Assembly (NCBI RefSeq): GCF_009731355.2
Contig: NZ_AP022810.1
Location: forward strand, 3,066,001 to 3,130,000
DNA length: 64,000 bases
Source of the DNA: Desulfuromonas sp. AOP6
Lineage (GTDB): Bacteria > Desulfobacterota > Desulfuromonadia > Desulfuromonadales > SZUA-540
Reading direction: 5' to 3'
A model generated the notes under the pieces. It was not told the DNA's origin and ran no database searches. It was given only the letters and a program-made list of their open reading frames with translations. Positions 1 to 9,381 of the stretch are shown here, one piece after another. The position numbers and the translations under genes were made by a program. How positions within the stretch are numbered: the first letter of the stretch is position 1; every line of letters starts with the position of its first letter.

Positions 1-702
1 CATCTGCACCAGGATCACTTCGACCAAATCGGCGGGCAGAAGTTCACGCAAAGGCCGGGGCGAGCTGAGCAGTCGCTCGCTGCGGCTGTCAACGAAATGC
101 CCGACGGCGCGACCGACAGCAGGGGAAGTCAGCAGCGCGGTGAAACGATCGTCAAGGTGGCCACGCAGATCACTGTACCGCTCCGGCGTCAAAAAGCTCT
201 CGAGATCGCGGGCCAGCAGCTCGTCCCCCTTGCGCTGCAGGTAACCACGCAAAGCCTCCTCGAAGGCCTCGGAGTCGGCATAGGCGAAAACCGACTTGAC
301 CACCTTGTAGCGCAGCAGGTCGACCAGGTCGCGAAAGCGCCCCCGGAAATTGGCGGGCACCAGCGACTCGAAGGTGCCGAGATCGCGGTCGAGGAAGCTG
401 CCGAGCTTGTCGGCAACCGCCCCCTTGAGCTCACGGCGGAAGCCTTCCTTTTCCAGCGCCCGGCCGACATCTTCGGAGGTCAGCAGGTGACTGCCCACCA
501 TCTCTCCCATCTTCTCCGCCAGCTCGCCGCGTTTGGCCGGGATGATCCCCGGCGTCAACGGCAGGCGAACCCCGAGGATACGCCAGGGGTGCAGGGGACG
601 GAAGAGCATGCGGATGGCGATGTAGTTGGTCACATAGCCGATCAAAGCCCCGAGCAGGGGCGGCAGCAGATAAGGCAGGAACTGTTCGTAGGATGTCATC
701 AT
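1..702 (-). CDS. DUF445 family membrane protein (3' end outside window)
   Basis: This open frame runs leftward off the window edge; 234 residues are visible. The N-terminus has a hydrophobic stretch, then the family-typical GYVTNYIAIRMLFRP and a TPGIIPAKRGELA segment, followed by a long amphipathic, charged region. This pattern fits DUF445 (YheB-like) proteins, membrane-anchored with a long soluble part and no established biochemical role. Two ATGs are adjacent (702 and 699); neither has a strong ribosome binding site. The gene lies 35 bases upstream of, and on the same strand as, the end of the nucleotidyltransferase start region's operon neighbour. The missing C-terminus cannot be judged. 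Confidence 0.8.
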   Translation of the reverse strand, partial: MMTSYEQFLPYLLPPLLGALIGYVTNYIAIRMLFRPLHPWRILGVRLPLTPGIIPAKRGELAEKMGEMVGSHLLTSEDVGRALEKEGFRRELKGAVADKLGSFLDRDLGTFESLVPANFRGRFRDLVDLLRYKVVKSVFAYADSEAFEEALRGYLQRKGDELLARDLESFLTPERYSDLRGHLDDRFTALLTSPAVGRAVGHFVDSRSERLLSSPRPLRELLPADLVEVILVQM

Positions 703-737
703 GGTCAACCGGTCAGAGCAGGCTCAAACACAAGCGC

Positions 738-1733
738 TCAGCCCTCCATCTCGATAAGGGAGTGGTCGCCGATATTCATGCGGCGGGGATTTCCCAGGAG
801 GGCGACGGCGTCGCCGAGAATCGAATCACGCAGCACCATGCCGCGCACCTGGGAGTCGGTGTTGATAATGGAGTCGCGGATAACGCTCCCCTCGATATGA
901 CAGCCGGCCGCCACCGACACGTTGGGGCCGATGACGCTGTTGCGCACCACCGCCCCCTTGCCGATATGCACCGGCTCGATGAGCACGGCGTTGTCCGCCT
1001 CGCCGTGGCAGTGATGGCGGCCCTTGAGCAGATAGCGGTTGGTCTCCAGCAGAGTTTCGGGCTTGCCGCAGTCGAGCCAGGCATCGATTTCCGGAGCCCG
1101 GAACTTCAGGCCGTCACGGATCATATTCATGAAAACGGCGGGCAGATAGTATTCCCCCTTGACCGTCTCGCCGGCCGCGATGGTCCGATTCAGGTAATCC
1201 ATGAAGCGGCTGCCGTCCTTGAGGTAATAGAGACCGACCTGGGCCAGTCGCGAGATGGGAGTTTCGGGCTTCTCCACCATGTCAACAATGTAATCACCAC
1301 GCAGCACGTTGACGCCGAAGCGCTGGTAGTCTTCGACCTCCTTGGAATAGATGAGGCCGTCGCAGTCGCCGCACAGTTCCTGCAACCGGTTCAGATCGGT
1401 CACGAAAATGGTGTCGTTGAACACCACCAGCACATCGTCTCCAGGGCGTAGGCGCGGCGCTGCCAGGGCGACGGCATGGGCGGGGCCGAGGCGCTCTTTC
1501 TGCACGATGTAGCTGCAGGACAGGGCCGGGAAGGTCTTGGCCATGAAGCGCTCGATCTGGCCGCCGTTTTCGTCGGTGATGAAGATGTACTCCTCGGCCT
1601 GCAGGGGCGCCAGACGACTGACGATGTGTTCGAGCACCGTCTTGCCGGCGACATGGACGAGGGACTTGGCTTTGGTATGGGTATGGGGCCGCAGGCGCGT
1701 GCCTTTGCCGGCCACCGGCAGAACAATCTTCAT
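738..1733 (-). CDS. Sugar-phosphate nucleotidyltransferase with left-handed beta-helix tail
   Basis: A 331-residue NDP-sugar pyrophosphorylase of the RmlA/GlmU fold. The nucleotide-binding signature VAGKGTRLRPHTHTKAKSL opens the protein (about residues 7-25), VFNDTIF matches the metal-binding region, and VEKPE is the conserved sugar-nucleotide loop. From about residue 245, hexapeptide-like repeats (HIGKGAVVRNSVIGPNVSVA) indicate a C-terminal left-handed beta helix. It probably makes a dTDP-, UDP- or GDP-activated sugar for cell-surface polysaccharide. The exact nucleotide and sugar cannot be read from sequence. It diverges from hslO, with a roughly 110-base shared intergenic region. Confidence 0.88.
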   Translation of the reverse strand: MKIVLPVAGKGTRLRPHTHTKAKSLVHVAGKTVLEHIVSRLAPLQAEEYIFITDENGGQIERFMAKTFPALSCSYIVQKERLGPAHAVALAAPRLRPGDDVLVVFNDTIFVTDLNRLQELCGDCDGLIYSKEVEDYQRFGVNVLRGDYIVDMVEKPETPISRLAQVGLYYLKDGSRFMDYLNRTIAAGETVKGEYYLPAVFMNMIRDGLKFRAPEIDAWLDCGKPETLLETNRYLLKGRHHCHGEADNAVLIEPVHIGKGAVVRNSVIGPNVSVAAGCHIEGSVIRDSIINTDSQVRGMVLRDSILGDAVALLGNPRRMNIGDHSLIEMEG

Positions 1734-1752
1734 AATACCTCCAGGGAAGGGA

Positions 1753-1781
1753 TTGTCATCTTCGCCGAGCTTGCGTAAGAT
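1753..1781 (+). promoter_or_regulatory. Candidate sigma-70 promoter for hslO
   Basis: TTGTCA (1753-1758) and TAAGAT (1776-1781) are separated by exactly 17 bases and lie about 60 bases upstream of the hslO start, in the gap between divergent genes. The match was made by eye; transcription start is unknown. Confidence 0.45.
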
Positions 1782-1842
1782 GCATTCTTTTCAGTGATAT
1801 TCCAGCCGCGCCGTGGGGGCGCCGCCGTGAAAAGGATAAAAG

Positions 1843-2712
1843 ATGAAAGACCATCTGGTACGTATCGTCAGTCGCGACGGCTCATTGCGCGCCGTCGCCG
1901 CCACCACCACCATACTGGCCGAGGCCATCTGCTCGCGCCAGGGGACCGACGCTACCGCCGCTGTCGCCCTCGGCCGTCTGGTCACAGGGACGGCGCTGCT
2001 GGGTAGCCTGCTCAAGGGGGATCAGCGCCTGGCCCTGATGATTGAGGGCAACGGTCCTTTGCAGAAACTGCACGCCGAAACCGACGCCTACGGGCATGTG
2101 CGGGGCTCCATCAAGAATCCCATTGCCGGTCTGCCCCTGCATGAGGGCCGCTTCGACGTGGCTGGCGCCATCGGCCGTGCCGGCTTTCTCCACGTGATCA
2201 AGGACCTGGGCCTCAAGGAGCCCTACCGCGGCATGGTGCAGCTCTACACCAGCGAGATCGCCGAAGACCTCGCCTACTATCTAACCACTTCCGAGCAGGT
2301 ACCGTCGTCGGTGGGGCTCGGCGTCTATATCGAAGCGGACGGCACCATCTCCGGCGCCGGAGGCTTTCTCGTGCAGTCCCTGCCGGACGCCAGCGAGGAG
2401 ACCCTTGGCCAGCTCGAAAAGCGCCTCACTGATCTGCCGCCGCTGACCAGCCTCCTGCGCCAGGGACTGACCCCCGTGCAGGTCCTGGAGAACCTCTTTG
2501 AGGGCATCCCCTTTGATATCCTGACGCAGACCGAGCTGGAATTCCGCTGCAACTGCCGTCGGGACCAGGTCAGCCAAGTTCTGCTCTCCCTGGGGCGTGA
2601 GGAGTTACAAGAGCTCATCGAGCGCGACGAAGCTACAACCGTGACCTGTGAATTCTGCAAGGAAGTCTACACCTTCCACCGGGAGGATCTGCAGGAGCTG
2701 CTTGACGCCTGA
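1843..2712 (+). CDS. hslO: Redox-regulated molecular chaperone Hsp33
   Basis: A 289-residue cytoplasmic holdase chaperone activated by oxidation. The C-terminal zinc-binding redox switch is visible as C236-x-C238 and C269-x-x-C272, the canonical CXC plus CXXC arrangement of Hsp33. The N-terminal part carries the family pattern LGRLVTGTALLGSLLKG and GYVRGS-like GHVRGSIKNP. The length is normal for the family. An AAAGGA ribosome binding site precedes the ATG. In family members, disulfide formation at these cysteines releases zinc and unfolds the linker, exposing the client-binding surface. The gene converges on rimO; both stop codons sit in one shared hairpin. Confidence 0.96.
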   Translation: MKDHLVRIVSRDGSLRAVAATTTILAEAICSRQGTDATAAVALGRLVTGTALLGSLLKGDQRLALMIEGNGPLQKLHAETDAYGHVRGSIKNPIAGLPLHEGRFDVAGAIGRAGFLHVIKDLGLKEPYRGMVQLYTSEIAEDLAYYLTTSEQVPSSVGLGVYIEADGTISGAGGFLVQSLPDASEETLGQLEKRLTDLPPLTSLLRQGLTPVQVLENLFEGIPFDILTQTELEFRCNCRRDQVSQVLLSLGREELQELIERDEATTVTCEFCKEVYTFHREDLQELLDA

Positions 2713-2722
2713 GCGGCGTCAA
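2702..2722. terminator. Bidirectional hairpin shared by hslO and rimO
   Basis: An 8-bp perfect inverted repeat (TTGACGCC at 2702-2709 and GGCGTCAA at 2715-2722) spans both convergent stop codons. The T-run is poor on either side, so it may act mainly as a transcript-end stabiliser. Confidence 0.5.
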
Positions 2723-4062
2723 TCCTCCTCGACGATCTCGCCGATCAGGTCGTATTCGGAAGAGTCGGTGATGCGCAGGGCGACGATGTCGCCGACCTCG
2801 GCATAGCCGGCCGTGATATACACCTGCCCGTCGATATCGGGGGCCTGCCGAATGGAGCGACCGCGCAGGAGCAGCTCCGTCTCTTCACTGTAGCCCTCCA
2901 CCAGTACCGGCTCGACCCTGCCCTTAAGCTCACGGTTCTTGCGAAAGGAGACGCGGCTCTGCGCCTTCATCAGCTTGTTGTAGCGCGCGTTTTTGGTGCG
3001 CTCCGGCACCTGCTCCTCCATGGCGGCCGCCGCCGTCCCTTCCTCCCGCGAATAACGGAAGACCCCCACCCGTTCAAAGTGCCCTTCATTGACGAAATCG
3101 AGCAGGCGCTGGAACTGCGCTTCTGTCTCGCCGGGAAAACCGACAATAAACGAGGTGCGCAAAGTAAGCTCGGGAATGCGCTGGCGCAAGCGCTCGACCA
3201 GACGACGGATGCCGGCAGAATCGAGACGACGGTTCATCTGAGCCAGAATATGGTCGTCGAAATGCTGCAGAGGAATATCGAGGTAGTTGCAGATTTTTTC
3301 CTCGGCGGCAATGATATCGATAAGTTCGTCGCTCACCCCGTCAGGGTAGGCATAGAGCAGGCGCAGCCAGGGCAGCTCCTCGATCTTGACCAGTTCCCGC
3401 AGCAGGTCCTCCAGACGGGCGCCGTCGTCACGATCGGCACCGTAGGCGGTGATATCCTGGGCAATGAGATTGATCTCCTTGACCCCGGCGTCCACCAGGC
3501 GGCGTACCTCACTGACCACCGAATCGATGCTGCGGGAGCGCAGGGTGCCGCGAAGCTGGGGGATAACGCAGTAGGAGCAGTAGTTGGCGCAGCCCTCGGC
3601 GATCTTGACATAGGTCGAGTAAAAAGGGGAGGAGGTCACCCGGGGGGTCAGGTGGTCGTAGAGAAAATCCGGCGGGCTGACGGCGTACAGGGTCTCCTGG
3701 GCCGCCGAACGTGCCTCCAGAAGTTCGACGATGCGGGCGGCATCGGCCGTCCCCATGAAGAGGTCGACTTCGGGAAGTTCGGCTGCCAGCTCCTCCTGAT
3801 AGCGCTGGGGCAGACAGCCGCTCACCACCAGCAGGCGGCAGCGCCCCTCCTTCTTGTAATCGGCCACTTCCAGGATCGTCTCGATAGACTCTTCCTTGGC
3901 GTCGTGGATGAAGGCGCAGGTGTTGACGATGATGATGTCCGCCTGGGATTCGTCGGTAACAATCTCGAAGCGGTCGGCGGGGAGATGGCCGAGCATGACC
4001 TCGGCATCGACCAGATTTTTCGGGCAACCCAGGCTGACCAGACTGACTTTCTCTTTTTTCAA
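2719..4062 (-). CDS. rimO: Ribosomal protein S12 methylthiotransferase RimO
   Basis: A 447-residue radical-SAM methylthiotransferase that modifies an aspartate of ribosomal protein S12. The N-terminal UPF0004 domain contains three cysteines for the auxiliary 4Fe-4S cluster (C13, C49, C83). The radical-SAM cluster motif is C158-x3-C162-x2-C165 (CANYCSYC). The C-terminal TRAM domain follows ([10 protein letters not shown] to the end). The [11 protein letters not shown] opening distinguishes RimO from MiaB. The family uses SAM and two 4Fe-4S clusters. It lies upstream of nothing else on its strand before hslO. Confidence 0.96.
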   Translation of the reverse strand: MKKEKVSLVSLGCPKNLVDAEVMLGHLPADRFEIVTDESQADIIIVNTCAFIHDAKEESIETILEVADYKKEGRCRLLVVSGCLPQRYQEELAAELPEVDLFMGTADAARIVELLEARSAAQETLYAVSPPDFLYDHLTPRVTSSPFYSTYVKIAEGCANYCSYCVIPQLRGTLRSRSIDSVVSEVRRLVDAGVKEINLIAQDITAYGADRDDGARLEDLLRELVKIEELPWLRLLYAYPDGVSDELIDIIAAEEKICNYLDIPLQHFDDHILAQMNRRLDSAGIRRLVERLRQRIPELTLRTSFIVGFPGETEAQFQRLLDFVNEGHFERVGVFRYSREEGTAAAAMEEQVPERTKNARYNKLMKAQSRVSFRKNRELKGRVEPVLVEGYSEETELLLRGRSIRQAPDIDGQVYITAGYAEVGDIVALRITDSSEYDLIGEIVEED

Positions 4063-4128
4063 GGCGTGTATCCCGTCTTCATGTAAAAGCTGTGCCGTTT
4101 TATTTTCTGCCCTGAAAAGACCGCAGCC

Positions 4129-4614
4129 CTAAGAGCGCATGTTGATGAACTGCAGTTCGACGTCGAGCTCCTGCCCTTTGAGGAGCTGGATGACTTCCTG
4201 CAGGTCGTCGATCTTCTTGCCGACAACCCGCACCTGATCTTCCATGATCTGCGGCTGTACCTTGAGCTTGCTGTCCTTGATGAGCTTGATGATGTCCTTG
4301 CCCTTTTCCTTGGATATTCCCTGCACGAGGCCTACGCGCTGCCGCACAGCGCCGGCGGAAGCCGGCTCTTTCTTGCCGAAATCGAGGCATTTGGGCGACA
4401 CCTGGCGACGCACCAGCTTACCCTTGAGGATGTCGACGATGGCTTGCAGCTTGTAGTCGTCAGCGGCCAGAATAACGATGGCGTCCTTCTCCAGGGTCAC
4501 CTCGTTGACCGAACCCTTGAAGTCGAAACGCTGACTGATTTCCTTCACTGTCTGATTGACCGCGTTATCCACTTCCTGCATATCGACTTTGGATACGATG
4601 TCAAAACTCGGCAT
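4129..4614 (-). CDS. yajQ: YajQ family nucleotide (cyclic di-GMP) binding protein
   Basis: A 161-residue protein with the [21 protein letters not shown] start and SQRFDFKGS motif diagnostic of YajQ/UPF0234. In some bacteria the family binds cyclic di-GMP and acts as a transcriptional co-regulator; other members bind tRNA or GTP, so the role here is open. A strong GGAGGG ribosome binding site sits 7-8 bases before the ATG. It lies between rimO and lolA on the same strand, separated by gaps of 66 and 108 bases. A link to the chemotaxis genes further upstream is not shown. Confidence 0.93.
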   Translation of the reverse strand: MPSFDIVSKVDMQEVDNAVNQTVKEISQRFDFKGSVNEVTLEKDAIVILAADDYKLQAIVDILKGKLVRRQVSPKCLDFGKKEPASAGAVRQRVGLVQGISKEKGKDIIKLIKDSKLKVQPQIMEDQVRVVGKKIDDLQEVIQLLKGQELDVELQFINMRS

Positions 4615-4722
4615 GTGACCCTCCTTGTAGCAATGGAATAAACGTTGAAAATAACGTCATTTAATCAGGTACTTATAGCACGTATCGTCACGGTTGAAAA
4701 GTCTCTTTCGGAGGGATATCCC

Positions 4723-5496
4723 CTAGAAAGCCGGCCCAAACTGATCCGGTGTCACCACCTCGACACCGGCGGGAACCTGGAAATCAAAACGACTGTCCGC
4801 CAGCGGCGGATTGATCCGCACATCACCGAAGGACAGCTGGGTCCGGTTGTCGTTCGTATCGATGATCTCCACCTTCCGCAGAGGAAAGACGGGTTCTTTG
4901 CCCTGGTTCAGCACCGCTTCTTTCGCCACGGCGAGGCGCAGGCTCAGTACCATAGCGGATGGTTTTTTCGGCTCCAGGGCCAGCAGGTAGTTACCATCCG
5001 CGTCCTGGCGTGGACTGGCCCAGGACAGTTTGAAATTTTCCGACAGATTACCAAGCCCGGTTATAAAAACCAGAGGATTTTCCTGGGCCTGATCGGCGCC
5101 GACTTCCGCCAGAGAACTCTGCAGAACCTGCTGGTTTTCGGGCAGGTAGACCCAGACCGTCTCCCCATCGGAGACAATCTCCTGACTGGAGGGGATTGTG
5201 TAGATCCAGCGGAACCTGACCTGGGCCGGCTTTTCTTTTCCCGGAGGAACGAACTTCACCTGCATGATACCGCTGCCCTCTTGGCTCTGCTCAAGCGAGG
5301 CAATCATCGACTCCTGCGCAAAAGCGGCCTCGAAGGAGGCAATGGCCTGTCGGCCGTTTTTGTCAGGCCGGAAAGGAGCCTCCACTGCATCTATCACACG
5401 CGTTAGGTCCGGTCCCTGCGCGGGAGTTTCCCCGGGCACCAGCAGCAAAAGAGAACAAAAAACCGTTAAAAAAACCTTCAGGCTATGCCATGGCAT
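4723..5496 (-). CDS. lolA: Outer-membrane lipoprotein carrier protein LolA
   Basis: A 257-residue periplasmic protein. Residues 1-26 form a signal peptide (hydrophobic VFLTVFCSLLLLV, cleavage likely after the PAQ region). The mature part has the LolA-like beta strands: QVRFRWIYTIPSSQEIVSDGETVWVYLPENQQV is the typical phospholipid-like hydrophobic-cavity segment. LolA shuttles lipoproteins from LolCDE to LolB or the outer membrane. A GGAGG site lies 8 bases before the ATG. It sits just downstream of cheD on the same strand, so it may be co-transcribed with the chemotaxis operon, though it has no evident role there. Confidence 0.82.
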   Translation of the reverse strand: MPWHSLKVFLTVFCSLLLLVPGETPAQGPDLTRVIDAVEAPFRPDKNGRQAIASFEAAFAQESMIASLEQSQEGSGIMQVKFVPPGKEKPAQVRFRWIYTIPSSQEIVSDGETVWVYLPENQQVLQSSLAEVGADQAQENPLVFITGLGNLSENFKLSWASPRQDADGNYLLALEPKKPSAMVLSLRLAVAKEAVLNQGKEPVFPLRKVEIIDTNDNRTQLSFGDVRINPPLADSRFDFQVPAGVEVVTPDQFGPAF

Positions 5497-5515
5497 CTTA
5501 TCAACCTCCGTTTTG

Positions 5516-6013
5516 TCAAATCAGATAATCGGACTGCGGTCCGCAGACCGTTCTCACCCGAACCTGACCCGTGGCCAGATCGAATTCCAGCGTGCGTCCA
5601 AAATCCCCACCCACATCCTCACCCAGCAGGGGAATGTTCAAGGACTCCAGAGTCTCACGGGCCCGGCGGACGTTGCGAGCCCCGACCCTGTCTTCAGCTG
5701 GTCCCGGCAGCGAGGCAAACATGTTGGCGCCGCCGGCGATCCTGGACCAGATCCGTTGCCGATCAGCCCCCAGGGCTGTCATCTCCGCAACCATGCCGAT
5801 GATGGCTCCGTCGACAAATTTGCCCGTCGTTTCGCTTTCCCTCCCCACCGGAGCAGCCGGCAGCAGTGAGTGCGCCAGACCCCCTATTTTACTCGCCGGG
5901 TCGTAAAGCACGATCCCCAGGCAGGAGCCGAGCCCGGGGGCTACCAGCAGCAGTGGAGCTCTGGCCACGCGGTGGACGGCGATGCCCACCTTCTCCCTGG
6001 CCGGTTCAGTCAT
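5516..6013 (-). CDS. cheD: Chemoreceptor glutamine deamidase CheD
   Basis: A 165-residue cysteine-hydrolase-like protein. The catalytic cysteine is C31 in GLGSCLGI and the partner histidine is H48 in GGLAHSLLP, as in CheD. Family members deamidate glutamines in the signalling domain of methyl-accepting receptors, and also bind CheC and stimulate its phosphatase activity. The ATG overlaps the stop of cheC by four bases (ATGA), so the two partners are translationally coupled. It closes the chemotaxis run. Confidence 0.93.
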   Translation of the reverse strand: MTEPAREKVGIAVHRVARAPLLLVAPGLGSCLGIVLYDPASKIGGLAHSLLPAAPVGRESETTGKFVDGAIIGMVAEMTALGADRQRIWSRIAGGANMFASLPGPAEDRVGARNVRRARETLESLNIPLLGEDVGGDFGRTLEFDLATGQVRVRTVCGPQSDYLI

Positions 6014-6630
6014 GCGCCCTCCAGCCGACGACCGAGCACAGCCAGCAAAGAGGGGTCGGGGATCAGAAACAGGTGACCGACAATGGACTCTGCCGCCATG
6101 GGCGCGCTGACAAACTCGGTTTCCACCATCAGGGCCGTATTGCCGCCAAGGCTCAGGGCAATGAGGATATCGTCGACAATGGCCCCCAGCATATCGGCCG
6201 CCAGCAGGGGCGGTGAAGGCAACAGCGATATCCCCAGCAGGTCTCCGAGAGCGCCAAGGTAGGCCGAGGCCAGAATGTTGGCAAGCTCCCGCAGCGCCGA
6301 GGCTCCGAGCTCGTCCAAAAGCAGTGCTGAGCCAGGAGTCTTCCCTAGCAGCCTTATCAGCAGCCGGTGGGCGCTCTCTTGGGGCAGGATCAGCAAAAGA
6401 TCGCCCCTGGCGTCGCCAAGGATCTGCAGCGCCACACCGACGACAGGGGTCTCGGCACCACCAAGCAATTCCGGTACCTGCGCAATATCGACCCTCGATA
6501 CGCGGGGCACCCGGAGCTCAATCCGGGCAGAAAGCAGCTGCGAGAGAGCCGTAGCCCCCTGCCCCATGCCGATATGGCTGATTTCCCGCAGCGCGTCGAG
6601 CTGGAGGGCGGAGAGGTCCTGGCTGTTCAT
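6010..6630 (-). CDS. cheC: CheY-P phosphatase CheC-like protein
   Basis: A 206-residue CheC/CheX/FliY-type protein. It has the expected two related helical active-site segments. The second, LRELANILASAYLGAL, keeps the catalytic E-x-x-N pattern. The first, LREISHIGMGQGATALS, has histidine where asparagine is expected and Q for the later N. The protein therefore probably carries one working phosphatase centre. It lies between cheA and cheD with four-base overlaps at both ends, fitting a CheC-CheD adaptation module acting on the CheY encoded upstream. Confidence 0.88.
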   Translation of the reverse strand: MNSQDLSALQLDALREISHIGMGQGATALSQLLSARIELRVPRVSRVDIAQVPELLGGAETPVVGVALQILGDARGDLLLILPQESAHRLLIRLLGKTPGSALLLDELGASALRELANILASAYLGALGDLLGISLLPSPPLLAADMLGAIVDDILIALSLGGNTALMVETEFVSAPMAAESIVGHLFLIPDPSLLAVLGRRLEGA

Positions 6631-8537
6631 CGGAAGCCTCCTGGTGGCGGGGCAGTCAGGGGCTTGTAGCGTTCATCGAGCATGGCCGATGGGTCGACGA
6701 TAAAGACAAGGTGGCCATCACCCAAAACGGTGGCCCCACTGACACCGGCAAGATTGTCGAGGGGGAAGGCGAGACTCTGTACGAACACCTGGCGGTGGCC
6801 GGCCAGCTTGTCCACCACCAAACCTACCCGTCTACCGCGAATCTCTGTCAGCACCACGGGAATGGATCCCGAGAAGGGACGGGCGGGTAACCCGAGCATC
6901 TTGCGCAGTGACAGCAGGGGAATGTCTACCTCAACCGGCTCTTCTTCCCCATAATTCTCGACCAGGCGAATGACTTTTTGGCGGCCGGAGGAAAGGATCT
7001 CCTCTGGAGTGACCTCCACGGAGCGCTGCACCCGGGTCACTGGAATACCAATGAGCTGTTCATGGCAGCGGACGAGAAGGATATGAATGATGGCGACCGA
7101 CAGCGGCAGTTTGAGCAGGAAGCGCGTCCCCTGGCCGTGGGAGCTGAAAATTTCCAGGGTACCGCCAAGGCTTTCCACCGCCGACTTGACCACATCCATG
7201 CCGACGCCTCGCCCCGAGGTCTCTGTTACCGTAGGGGCCGTGGAAAATCCCGGATAGCAGATAAGCTGCAAGGCATCGGCATCCCGCATACTCCGGGCCT
7301 GAGCTGAGGAAAGAAGACCCTTTTCCACCGCCCGGCGCCTTAAGTTCTCAGGGTCCATGCCACGCCCATTGTCGGCAATCTCCACCAAGGCCAGATCTTT
7401 TTCCCGCCAGGCCGCCACCCTGACTTCTCCGGCTTTTTCGATGCCATGGTCCACGGCATTGCGTACCATGTGCACCAGGGGATCGGCCAGTTCTTCCAGA
7501 ATGGCTCTATCCAACTCGATATTTTCGCCGGCCAACTGCAGGGACACCTTCTTTCCCGTACTGCGCGCCAGATCTCTGACCAGGCGTGGCAGCCGTCCCG
7601 TAATGCTTTCCAGCGGCATCATGCGTACCTGCAGCACGTCATGGTAAAGCTCGGAGATCAGCCGATTGAGCTCGTCCAGTCCGTCCCTGAGTCCGTCCCA
7701 GCTTTCTACCTGGGAGGCGGAAAAAAGCTGATACCGGTTGGTAATCAGCTCTCCCGTCAGTTGGATAAAACGATCGAGAAGATCCGTGCGTACACGGACG
7801 GAGCGAACCGCTTCCTGCTTTTGCCTTGCCCGAGCCGGCACCTGTGGCGACGATCCGGGTGCAGAAGGCTCTTTGGGAGAAACCTTGGCTGCCGTCTGCC
7901 TTATGGCGACGCGGCTGACATCCCTGTTGCGCAGCAGGGCGGCGCGCAAATCATCAGCCGCCAGTTCCGTGTCAAGCAGCACATGCAACCGCCGCAACGC
8001 CCCTCCCTGTCGCAGAGTGGCGGCGGTTGGTTTGCTGGCCAGCACGGTACCGACGCTGGCGAGTTCCTTCAGCAGCAACATCGCCCGGATAGCCGGCATT
8101 TCCGTATTTTCGGCAAACTCGATAGCGACCTGAATCCCCTGCAGAGGCACAGAGGGTCCGCCGCCGGGGCCGGCAGGGGCCAGCGGGGAGGCCAGAAAAT
8201 CCGCCACCTCCCGCTCGGGCTGGGAGGCCTTCAGGTCCTCCAGCAGCTTCTCCAGCAGGTCCAGCCCGGCCATCAGGCGATCGACGGCTTCGACGGGCAC
8301 CCGGCCACTCTGACGGAAACCCGCCATGTAGTCTTCCAGGTGGTGAGACAGCTTGGCCGTCTGCTCGTACCCCATGGAAGCGGCCATCCCTTTGATGGAA
8401 TGGGCCTCCCGGAAAAGAGCGTCGATGCCCGCCTTGTCGGCAGGGTCCGCCTCCAGAGCGACAATCAGCTGTCCCATTTTCTCGAGATGCTCGGCGGTTT
8501 CGCTCAGAAACATCTCTTTGTATTTCGACATATCCAT
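6627..8537 (-). CDS. cheA: Chemotaxis histidine kinase CheA
   Basis: A 636-residue sensor kinase. Domain order: an HPt domain with the phospho-accepting histidine H47 in EAHSIKGMAASMGY; an intermediate P2-like region (about 150-215); a dimerisation helix pair (about 245-310); an HATPase_c domain with N-box VRNAVDHGIE and G1/G2 boxes DNGRGMD and GRGVGMDVV; and a C-terminal CheW-like regulatory domain. It autophosphorylates using ATP under control of the receptor and CheW and passes phosphate to CheY. A second in-frame ATG occurs at 8531. Overlapping junctions with cheC place it firmly in the operon. Confidence 0.96.
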   Translation of the reverse strand: MDMSKYKEMFLSETAEHLEKMGQLIVALEADPADKAGIDALFREAHSIKGMAASMGYEQTAKLSHHLEDYMAGFRQSGRVPVEAVDRLMAGLDLLEKLLEDLKASQPEREVADFLASPLAPAGPGGGPSVPLQGIQVAIEFAENTEMPAIRAMLLLKELASVGTVLASKPTAATLRQGGALRRLHVLLDTELAADDLRAALLRNRDVSRVAIRQTAAKVSPKEPSAPGSSPQVPARARQKQEAVRSVRVRTDLLDRFIQLTGELITNRYQLFSASQVESWDGLRDGLDELNRLISELYHDVLQVRMMPLESITGRLPRLVRDLARSTGKKVSLQLAGENIELDRAILEELADPLVHMVRNAVDHGIEKAGEVRVAAWREKDLALVEIADNGRGMDPENLRRRAVEKGLLSSAQARSMRDADALQLICYPGFSTAPTVTETSGRGVGMDVVKSAVESLGGTLEIFSSHGQGTRFLLKLPLSVAIIHILLVRCHEQLIGIPVTRVQRSVEVTPEEILSSGRQKVIRLVENYGEEEPVEVDIPLLSLRKMLGLPARPFSGSIPVVLTEIRGRRVGLVVDKLAGHRQVFVQSLAFPLDNLAGVSGATVLGDGHLVFIVDPSAMLDERYKPLTAPPPGGFR

Positions 8538-8560
8538 GGCAGTACCCAGGAAAGACGCAG

Positions 8561-8929
8561 TTAGCCGGCGGCGGTCATCCGGTTCGCGACCTCAAGCACC
8601 CGCTCGGCCTTGAATGGCTTGACGATAAAATCCCTGGCCCCCGCCTCCACGGCTTCGGCCATCAGGGTCTCCTGGCCGAGGGCGCTGCACATGACGACCT
8701 GCGCCTGGGGATGAAAACGCAGGATATCCTTCAGCGCCTCAATGCCGCTGCGCTCGGGCATGACGATATCCATGGTCACCAGGTCGGGACGAAGTGTGCG
8801 ATATCGTTCCACCGCCTCCTCGCCATTACCGGCTTCGCCGACCACCTCATGGCCAGCCGCCGTGAATATTTCCCGCAACATGTTGCGCATGAACAGGGCA
8901 TCGTCGACAATCAGGATCTTCAGCCCCAT
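8561..8929 (-). CDS. cheY: CheY-type response regulator
   Basis: A 122-residue single receiver domain. Acidic pocket D9-D10, phospho-acceptor D54 in VTMDIVMPER, switch residue serine in VMCSALGQ and lysine in IVKPFKAE are all present. The start at 8929 is chosen because an AGGAGG site lies 6 bases upstream. A longer frame to 8998 would read through the cheW tail. No output domain is present, so it acts by protein binding (motor or another partner). It lies between cheW and cheA and is their natural phosphate acceptor. Confidence 0.93.
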   Translation of the reverse strand: MGLKILIVDDALFMRNMLREIFTAAGHEVVGEAGNGEEAVERYRTLRPDLVTMDIVMPERSGIEALKDILRFHPQAQVVMCSALGQETLMAEAVEAGARDFIVKPFKAERVLEVANRMTAAG

Positions 8930-9381
8930 GATTTCCTCCTGTCTGGCTCCCTGGATTCGCCCAGAGTACTTACCAGTTTTTCCACATCGAGCAGGCACAG
9001 CTCTCTGTTTTCATGATCCACCCGGCAGCGAATATAGGTCTCTTCTTCGCCGGACGCCTTGTCCCCCGGAATAGTGTCGGCTTCAAGCAGAACGAGTCCG
9101 TCGATACTTTCCACCCTAAAACCCAGTACGCACAAATCAGGATGAAGAACGACAACCCGCTTGTCGCGCCTTTTGCTGGCGGGGTCGATCATGGCCGGCA
9201 GATCCAGGACGGGAACAACTTTGCCATGAAAGTTAATGGCGCCGGCATAAGGGAAACCAGCCCGGGGGATAAAATAAAACTCGGGGGCCTTGACCACTTC
9301 CTGAATTCTGGCCACCTCCACCCCGTACAGCCGGCCGCAGAGGGCAAAGGTGAGTATCTGTTCGTAATTCCCTTCGCTCAT
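8920..9381 (-). CDS. cheW: Chemotaxis adaptor protein CheW
   Basis: A 153-residue CheW-like SH3-type double-barrel protein, from [24 protein letters not shown] to the C-terminus. The conserved [16 protein letters not shown] segment is typical. It links CheA to the chemoreceptor. The ATG overlaps the stop of the receptor gene upstream by four bases, and its own 3' end overlaps the cheY start by ten, so the receptor, adaptor and regulator are translated as one coupled unit. Confidence 0.94.
   Translation of the reverse strand: MSEGNYEQILTFALCGRLYGVEVARIQEVVKAPEFYFIPRAGFPYAGAINFHGKVVPVLDLPAMIDPASKRRDKRVVVLHPDLCVLGFRVESIDGLVLLEADTIPGDKASGEEETYIRCRVDHENRELCLLDVEKLVSTLGESREPDRRKSWG

Noticed and set aside
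4645-5406. A 253-residue plus-strand protein opposite lolA
   Set aside because: It is the antisense shadow of lolA, with no ribosome binding site and no family features.
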